21,343 bases of DNA from Perkinsus olseni (Eukaryota > Perkinsozoa > Perkinsida > Perkinsidae): positions 1 to 21,343 of the forward strand of contig JABANP010000707.1 of the NCBI GenBank assembly GCA_013115135.1, read 5' to 3'. Of this stretch, positions 10,233-17,300 are shown piece after piece (position 1 is the stretch's first letter; every line of letters begins with the position of its first letter). The position numbers and the translations under genes were made by a program. Below the pieces are notes generated by a model. The model was not told the origin of the DNA. It made no database searches and saw only the letters and a list, made by a program, of their open reading frames with translations.

Positions 10233-11555
10233 TTAGTTGCCGAGACCAAAGTCATCACTGCCATGGAGCCTACGTGACCTGATAGCGTCCTCCACAGTCT
10301 TCAGCGCATTGATCGCCCCGCCTCGTATAGCTCCGTGATGAATGGGGGCCATGGGATCCACGTTAGCTAACAATAGCCCCTTCACCATCATCGGATCAGT
10401 CCCCATTGATAATAGAATAGCAACAAGGCCAGTGACAACCGGCGCCGAGGCTGATGTACCACTGAAGTACCTCAAATTGCCGTCCTCGTCGCGACCGGTG
10501 AAGATATTTGTACCGTAAGCCGCGACATCAACCCTTTCGCCATAGTTCGAGTGTGCGTTAAGAAAATTTTGAGGCCTGTGGTCGTCTAGGTTAGCGACGC
10601 AAATACTGAGTGGGCCACCAAACCAACAAGGATATATGTCAGAAGCCTCGTCATCGTGGTTGCCAGCGGCGGACACGACTAAGATTCCGTGTTGGTGGGC
10701 GGAATGGAGAGCGTTCCACAACAGATGCTGCTTGGTGGCGTTGAGCCCGCTGAAATAGTATCCGAGCGATACTGACATGACGTCGACTTCCAAATCGATG
10801 GCCATGTCGATAGCTGCCAAGAATTTGGATAGGGGCAGATTCGTGTCGTCATCTATCATTTGTAGGGGGATCAACGTGACGTTGGGAGCAATCCCAGCTA
10901 TACCAAACGAGTTGTTGCTCTTGGCGGCGAGGATTTTGCACACGTTGGTGCCGTGAGTTTCTCCGGTCGTCAGGCCAGACGAGTTACTGAAAAAGTTCCA
11001 CCCTCCTTCCAAGTAGCCGCCGCTTCTCTTCGCCACTCTTCCTCTTAAGGGAGCGAAATCGCGGTCTGTCCAGTCGATTCCGGCGTCAAGAACGGCTGTC
11101 TTCACTAGCCGAGAAACATGGGGAAGAGCGAGTTCCCAAACCTCGCCCATGTCCATCCACTTGAGATGCCTCTGATAGCCGGCATCAGGATCGTTCACGT
11201 GCAGGTCGCTATCGAGCTTGAAGACAACACCGCTCCCATCTTCAGCGCATTCAGACTGCAATGACAGCTTGCTGCTGGCCGACGTTACGAAGCTGCAGAG
11301 AGCTTCGCTGCCGATTGTGTGGGGTGGAGTCTGAACCACCTGGGAGTGGACATATTCAAGAGTGGTGATCTCAGCGGTTTCCAAGAAGGAGGCAACTACC
11401 GGGTCGAAAGGCCTACCGGCCTTTGTCAGCATTCCAGGCAGCTGACGAACGTCAACATCACCGGTAGCAGACTTGATGGATACGATAGTGCTGTCCGGAG
11501 GAGCGGTGGCGCCGACGACTGGGAAGGAGTAGAGGATGGTAGATGGGATGCGCAT
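10233..11555 (-). CDS. Subtilisin-like serine protease, copy C (S8 family, intact)
   Basis: A secreted endopeptidase of the S8A family, 440 aa, single exon. The N-terminus (MRIPSTILYSFPVVGA) looks like a signal peptide. Residues about 20-115 form a pro-region with TIVSIKSATGDV, as in inhibitor-type propeptides. The mature enzyme should start near NDPDAGYQRHLKW (about 121). The catalytic triad is Asp157 (VLDAGIDW), His201 (ETHGTNV) and Ser368 (SGTSASAP), with the oxyanion Asn299 (SAAGNHDD). All are present and the frame is uninterrupted. Potential N-glycosylation sites (NSS, NVT, NAT) fit secretion. The start codon aligns with those of copies A and B, and its 5' flank resembles that of copy A. 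This is the only copy here that looks functional. Secreted subtilisins are considered candidate virulence proteases in Perkinsus; that link depends on the organism guess. Confidence 0.9.
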   Translation of the reverse strand: MRIPSTILYSFPVVGATAPPDSTIVSIKSATGDVDVRQLPGMLTKAGRPFDPVVASFLETAEITTLEYVHSQVVQTPPHTIGSEALCSFVTSASSKLSLQSECAEDGSGVVFKLDSDLHVNDPDAGYQRHLKWMDMGEVWELALPHVSRLVKTAVLDAGIDWTDRDFAPLRGRVAKRSGGYLEGGWNFFSNSSGLTTGETHGTNVCKILAAKSNNSFGIAGIAPNVTLIPLQMIDDDTNLPLSKFLAAIDMAIDLEVDVMSVSLGYYFSGLNATKQHLLWNALHSAHQHGILVVSAAGNHDDEASDIYPCWFGGPLSICVANLDDHRPQNFLNAHSNYGERVDVAAYGTNIFTGRDEDGNLRYFSGTSASAPVVTGLVAILLSMGTDPMMVKGLLLANVDPMAPIHHGAIRGGAINALKTVEDAIRSRRLHGSDDFGLGN

Positions 11556-13646
11556 GAGAGGGAGAGAAGTCTCAGAAGTCTACGGCGTGTGAGTTCCCCA
11601 AGTGTGAACTGGAAATTATCGACCATCAAAGCAGAATCTCAATTGAGTCACTAGTAGACTGGTGTTTTGGCAAAACAGTTTTGCAACCGTCCTGTACGCA
11701 TGCTCGGGTCTCCGCCATTCCCTTGCGAGGCCCTTGGTCCACGATACTAAATATCTCGGAGCACAATAACATAGGTCAATAGCAAAGAGCCTGCACGAAC
11801 GGTCGAAGACGGTTTAGACTCTAAACTTTAGAGATTTCCATTGGTATGCATGGCCGCGGAACAGGAGAAGTTTAACGTGTAGAGATGATAGTGACCTGTC
11901 ACTCTGGTCCCCATCTAGGGACAATATCCCGCGTGACATTGGGTGAGCTAGTGTCAACATTGTCTCCCTCGTGTCTTCTTGGCGACGGGCCCATTAAAGG
12001 ATCCCGTCTTCGCCGCTTTCGCTTTTGGTGCCGATGTGCCTCGCTACGTGCTCATGATGTGGCTACCTGAAGCCGGGTAACCGAACTGGGACCCATTATC
12101 GTTGCTCGATCTCTCAGCTGTTAAATGATTGTCTCTCTTCTCGCATACGTGCAGGTTGTCCCTAGTGCCTGCGTGGTACAGTGCCGGCATACTTCTCATT
12201 ACGAGCTTCGAGTATCGACCTTTGTTAGCTTCATTGCCATTACTTGGTTCGATGTCTTAGTGTTCGTTTGATATGCATGTCTCACGAGCAATGCTCGGGC
12301 CGTGTGGACTCCCGTAAACATCAGAAAACACGGGACAGCAAACCCGTCGTGTCGTCAGCATGGCTATGGGAGTTTGTGCAGAGAGTGTCTCTCAGCACAG
12401 AAACAAAGTATCCGAGAAGAGTCTCCCCAGTGAGTAAGACCAACAAGTGAACCGCGATAATGATAATCAGCTGTGGGTTTTCGTTGGCTGGAGATTTGCA
12501 AGCTGATGATCACGAAGAGGATTGCAGCGAGACACTCGATGTGGATCAAAAAAACCTTACCTTTTGCCATGGTAAGGCGAACCGGTGGCAAGAGAAAGCT
12601 TCGCGTCGTTTGACTGTAGTAACTTGAGAGGTCTTCAAAGCATACTAAACTTCATTTCCATACCAGCGAGGAATTTCGGACGGTGCTCGCGAAAACTCTT
12701 ACAGAGGGCACTTCCCACGTCTGAGACGTTTCGAGGTTGACAGGCGCGTGTCTAGGGGAGAAATTTTCTGACTCTCACACCGCATTCGGGGAAGATCGAG
12801 TCAAAGTGCCGTAGACACAATCTCCATCACCAAACGGTACGCCGAGAAGCCGGAGGCTCATGAGAGATGCTTTTTGATTGGCCCGATCGACCCACTGCGT
12901 GGGTACCCCGATCGGGCCCTATCTGAGAGTCTGGTGTTGAGACTACTTCGCAGCGAGCTCCGAGGTCGGACGTCGTTACCTCCGCAAAGAAGAGTTTCCA
13001 GCAAAGCCCACGAGGGACAGTCGAAGCCAATCGGTTGCATCAGGATATGTCCAGATCGACAACCCTTTTTCGTGAAGCATGCGGAGATATAGCTGCGCTA
13101 AACTCCTCTATGCGGAGACTATGCAAGGTTAGTCATTTTTCTGGCTCCAGTACGGTTCTTGACTCGATATACTGTATAGGTGCTGATCTCGCAGACTCTG
13201 CAGAGCGGTCAGTGTGATCTTCGCCAGAAATGAACCGTTTACTCATTCTTCAGGTATGGGCCTTACTGCATACCACCCTTCGAAACTTACTGTCACCTCT
13301 CGAAGTCGTGGATCACGGCTCTTCTCATAGCGCCCTCGCCCTGTTTGTGGGTGCTTGAGATGTTCGACGAGCGGCTGCGTCAACAATCGACACAGTCTGT
13401 AACAACTACGGGGGGGTAGCCCGCCCTGTACTCGTAATCCGATCGCGTTAGGGCAAACATATCTCAATGGACTATCGGACAGTCACTATCTCGCGTTTCA
13501 ACCTTAGCGATTTCCCCACACATGGAGTTTGAAGGACTCTTGTCCTACTGAGAGCGATTAGGCTCTCACTCAGTAGCCACCGGCACCCAAAATTGTCATC
13601 GGTAACTCATATGGGTCTCTTAGACAAGTTATGGTTCCGTGATGTG
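11556..13646. other. About 2 kb without a recognised gene
   Basis: The first 100 bases are the 5' flank of subtilisin copy C and presumably contain its promoter. The rest shows only short frames of random composition. One strong imperfect hairpin (12880-12918) is listed separately. The stretch ends at the insertion site of the LTR retrotransposon. Confidence 0.45.
12880..12918. repeat. Long imperfect hairpin
   Basis: The left arm (GGCCCGATCG then ACCCAC) pairs with the right arm (GTGGGT, a 4-nt bulge, then CGATCGGGCC) around a 3-nt TGC loop. That makes 16 base pairs with one bulge. It is GC-rich and would fold stably in RNA or extrude in DNA. Function unknown. Confidence 0.6.
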
Positions 13647-13651
13647 GAGCC
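13647..13651. repeat. Target site duplication, left copy (GAGCC)
   Basis: The five bases GAGCC directly precede the left LTR, and the same five follow the right LTR at 19908-19912. A 5-bp duplication is typical of integrase-mediated insertion of LTR retrotransposons. Confidence 0.85.
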
Positions 13652-13953
13652 TGATGTAGTAATTCGTCGGACTGATCGAACCCGTGGTTTGGTGGCCCCT
13701 CGAGACTAGATAACTCGGAACTCCCGCTCTGTGACGATACTGACGAACTGGGGTGGTTACTCATACCACGATACGATTGAGACCATAACAAGAACCCCTA
13801 CAGTAGCAACGGTGAGCAATGGTGAGAGTAAACGGCCGCGGATACGTTCACAGACACTCATTCCCCTTAAGGGCGGGGTAAACAGATCGTGCGATCGATA
13901 GGAAGACAACAGCTATCATCAGATCTTGCGCACTTCAGCATCTTTCCATAACA
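13652..13953 (-). repeat. 3' LTR
   Basis: 302 bp, matching 19606-19907 base for base as far as I can compare by eye. On the minus strand it starts TGTTATGG and ends TACATCA. It follows the polypurine tract directly. An ORF that starts in it is only the LTR copy of the Gag start, continuing into host sequence. Confidence 0.93.
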
Positions 13954-13968
13954 TCCGCCCCCTTTTTA
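13954..13968 (-). other. Polypurine tract
   Basis: On the minus strand AAAAAGGGGGCGGA lies immediately upstream of the 3' LTR start. It is almost all purine, as required to prime plus-strand DNA synthesis after RNase H cleavage. Position and composition both fit. Confidence 0.85.
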
Positions 13969-13999
13969 TTGCACCTGTACTGCCAGGAGAGCAATAAAA

Positions 14000-14332
14000 C
14001 TACTGAGAAATATCGGCTTCATACTTACGAAGTCTCGAACCGTGGATAATAGCAGACTTATCACGATTACCGTCTGAGCTAATCTCATAACATTGTTTGC
14101 CGACAGAACGAATGACAAGATAAGGACCCGACGCTTTCGGTCCGAGCTTAGAGCCAGGACGTCCATCGAACAGAATAACAGAATCACCAGCCTCCAAAGG
14201 ATTTGAGGCATCAACTGCGGTGACCTTACCCTTGAAGCGCTCAGCCGCTTCCGCGCGTCGGCCCAACCAAATTTCTTCAAAGATAACTAGAGCATCATCA
14301 CGTCTGCGAGATCTAATCTGAGCTTCCTCCAT
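14000..14332 (-). CDS. Integrase C-terminal (GPY/F-like) module, out of frame with pol
   Basis: A 110-codon frame from the ATG at 14332 overlaps the end of the main polyprotein ORF in the +1 frame. It reads GDSVILFDGRPGSKLGPK, then SGPYLVIRSV, CYEISSD and HGSRLRKYE. These are the features of the SH3-like GPY/F module at the end of Gypsy-type integrases, which binds DNA. It is preceded by a basic helical segment (RSRRRDDALVIFEE, RRAEAAERF). It is most likely the true integrase end, displaced by an indel, or expressed by +1 frameshifting. An independent start is less likely, because the domain belongs to integrase. Confidence 0.7.
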   Translation of the reverse strand: MEEAQIRSRRRDDALVIFEEIWLGRRAEAAERFKGKVTAVDASNPLEAGDSVILFDGRPGSKLGPKASGPYLVIRSVGKQCYEISSDGNRDKSAIIHGSRLRKYEADISQ

Positions 14333-17300
14333 AGCCTCCTGCTTCAGAACGTAAAGTAGATCCTAGTTCTCGATGATGACGTTCCCACCAACCTCCCACC
14401 GAAGGCGTATACGATGGGATACAACGTAAAGAAGTACCAACGGAAAGACAAAAGGCAGATAGAGCAACGCTTCCCACGAACGATTGCGCATTATCGACCC
14501 AAAGCTCCCGCGGAAATCGACCAATTGAGAGGAAAATAAGTTCCAACTCACTAACGATGGTCTCGGACTTCCCGTCCGGAATAAGACGATAGAAAGTATA
14601 GGAGGAGAGACGATCGACCAAAGTCAGAATAAAATGACTCGGCTCTTTCGGCTGCTCTACACCGCGAATTTTAACTCTTCTCTCATCTGGGAGGGCTGTT
14701 GGACGCTTCAGGGGACCGAATAAATCGGCGCCCATCACCTCGAAACACCTCCGGGGCATCTTGCACGCGCCCATGCGAATCTGCACACGTCCCCCATCTC
14801 GGGTGAGCTGACAATTCAGGCAACCACGAAGTGCCTTTTTCACAGCTTTGTGCAGATGCTTAGCCCAAGCTGCCTGGTAGATAGTCGCCGTCGTAGCCGC
14901 GACCCCACCATGACCACATTGTTGGTGAACTGCTAGAGCAAACTCACCAGTGATACTCTTGGGTAGTACCAACTGTCGTCTTGGCCCGTCCTCCACGTCC
15001 TTACCACTAGGAGGTCGTAGACGATAGACCAGACCGAGATCATCCACGAGGTAGCCGTACTCCATTCCTTCCGCTTCGACGAAACCATCAGCGTCCGCTC
15101 GATCACATTGGGCCTTGCAGAAATCATCGCCAGCCTGTTGCAGAACCATCCAATCACGAAAAGGTGCATCATCGGCCTCAGACCGAACTCTGCCCAGCCA
15201 GGCATCAAACGCATCACGCGCTGTAAGCCAGGCACGATAGCTAGGCAATGCCAACGATCCCGCATCACCTTCATACAGCCATGAGTGAACTGCAACGTAC
15301 TGACACTCAACAGAGACCTCCTCAGAGTCATCGACGCGCAACCATTGCGACACGCTCACGAACTTCTTCGTGATCGCCGTGCGCGACAGAGCATCAGTAA
15401 TGTGATTTTGAGCACCACTTATGTGACCAGTAACCACGTTAACCGCCGGGGACCGCACCGCTAGAGCATGAACTGTGTCACAGATGACACCTCTCAGCCT
15501 CAAGATGGCCTTACGCTCGACGCTCTTACAACGGGGCACCGTCCAGACATCGGACTGCTTGACGGCAACGGAACTATCTGATAATAGTTGCACAGAGGTC
15601 ACCAATGGAAAGAAGGAAAGGCAATCCTCGAGCCTCTGGAGACACCATGCGATAGCATAGAGCTCCCTTCTGTTCACATGCCACGAGCCTACCGACATGC
15701 TTCGGGACTGGATACGCGCAGCACAGGCAAGAACCTGGCCATCCGAACCGTCCTTCCACACGTAACCGAACCCTACGCCGGATGCATCAATCTCGGCGCG
15801 AAGGCTCTTCACACCAGAGTAGAGCGGCAGGGCCTGATCTTCTTCTTCTCTAGCCCGGTCCCAATAACGACACGCCAGCGAGAGATGAAGCCAAGCTTCT
15901 TTCACCCATTCACCGCCCTTCCGGTCCCAAGCTTCCGTTCTGGAAGCTAGCACTCTCGCACAGTCAGCATGACTGCGAGCCAGCGTCTCTCCGACACCGC
16001 ACGAAATTCCAATGAACTGGCCTCCATACTTGAAGACCTGACGCTTGGACAGAGAGACAGACGACTTAGCTTGAGGAAAATCCTTGACGAAAGAGACTTC
16101 CGGTCGCGAGAGAGACAACTCTCCTTTCTGCGCCGACCATTTCCAGTACCCTCCAAGCCACCGAACGGCACATGACTCGTTCCAACGGGTGCGCTTGTCG
16201 TCTGGGCAACGGAAACCAGTTTTCTGCCAGCAACAGAGTAGAAGGCTCTCAAAGCGCTTCACTGATACCTCACTGCCGGACAGCAAGAAATCATCCATCA
16301 CCACCACCACATTCGGAGGCGGATTAGCCTTATCATCTCCATAGAAGGCTCTATACGCCGCCTCGGCTACCATGAGATCGATGCGCTGCGTGGTGTTCAA
16401 AATCAGAGGACCGCAGCTCAGTCCAAAGACGAGCCTGCGCGTCTCATACACCGCGCCCCCTACGCTCAACTCCAATGGGACGGACTGACCATGTGGGTTG
16501 GTGATGTCTACTTCGACCGAGTAGAACGCTTTCTGAAGATCATACTGGGCCACCACCTGTGATGGCTGTAAGCGAGATCGAAGTCTCATCGTCGCATCAC
16601 TCGTCGTCAACTGAGTATTAGAAACTGGTGGAGAGACCAAATTAGCTTGGCGCAGATCACATACCGGCCGCACGGCCGTCGACTTGTTAGGATCTTGTCT
16701 GACTGGGAATATCACTCCCATCAAACTGCTATCCGCATTCTGCGCAGCTGCCAGCCCATGATCCGGAGTTTTCTCTTTCCAGAAGCCCTTAGCAACATAG
16801 TAGTCACAGTTCTTCTGGAACTCTTCTCGCTCCTGCTGCTGCAATCGATGGATCAGCGACGCGCTGTTCCATACCGCACTGCCTGTCGAACCCGCCTGTC
16901 TAACCTGCCAGCTCGCAAGGAACCGGTACTCTTGACCTTCCTCAGCTGGCTCGGCGTCATCGGACTCGAGCTTCTTCAAGCGTAGGGCATAGCCTTCGGC
17001 AACTGGCAGCTCTCCTAACTCGGAGATATCCTGCAGTGCTTGCGAGATAAACTCATCGGGCGTCTTCTCTCCAACTCCAGCCTCGACAGCTTCGCTCAAT
17101 ATAGGGCGGAGCTTCCGATCCACCACATCGCGGCCAATGTGTTGGCCCTTCTCCGGATGTGACGGTTCACGTTGATCATCAACGAAGAGCTCTCCATTTG
17201 TGGTATAGCACTCCACGGCCTCAGCGATGTCGACACTACCACAGTTTGCCTCGGCATCTGGCGGACTCACCGTCTCGCCGGCTGCCTTGAAGGCCTCACG

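Noticed and set aside
13570..13791. ORF of about 73 codons on the minus strand in the left LTR
   Set aside because: Its first part is the LTR copy of the Gag N-terminus, and it then runs into host DNA past the LTR edge. It is a by-product of the direct repeat, not a gene.
14363..14551. 62-codon ORF opposite in frame to the integrase core
   Set aside because: It is a third-frame shadow of the integrase catalytic domain on the same strand, without any integrase motif.
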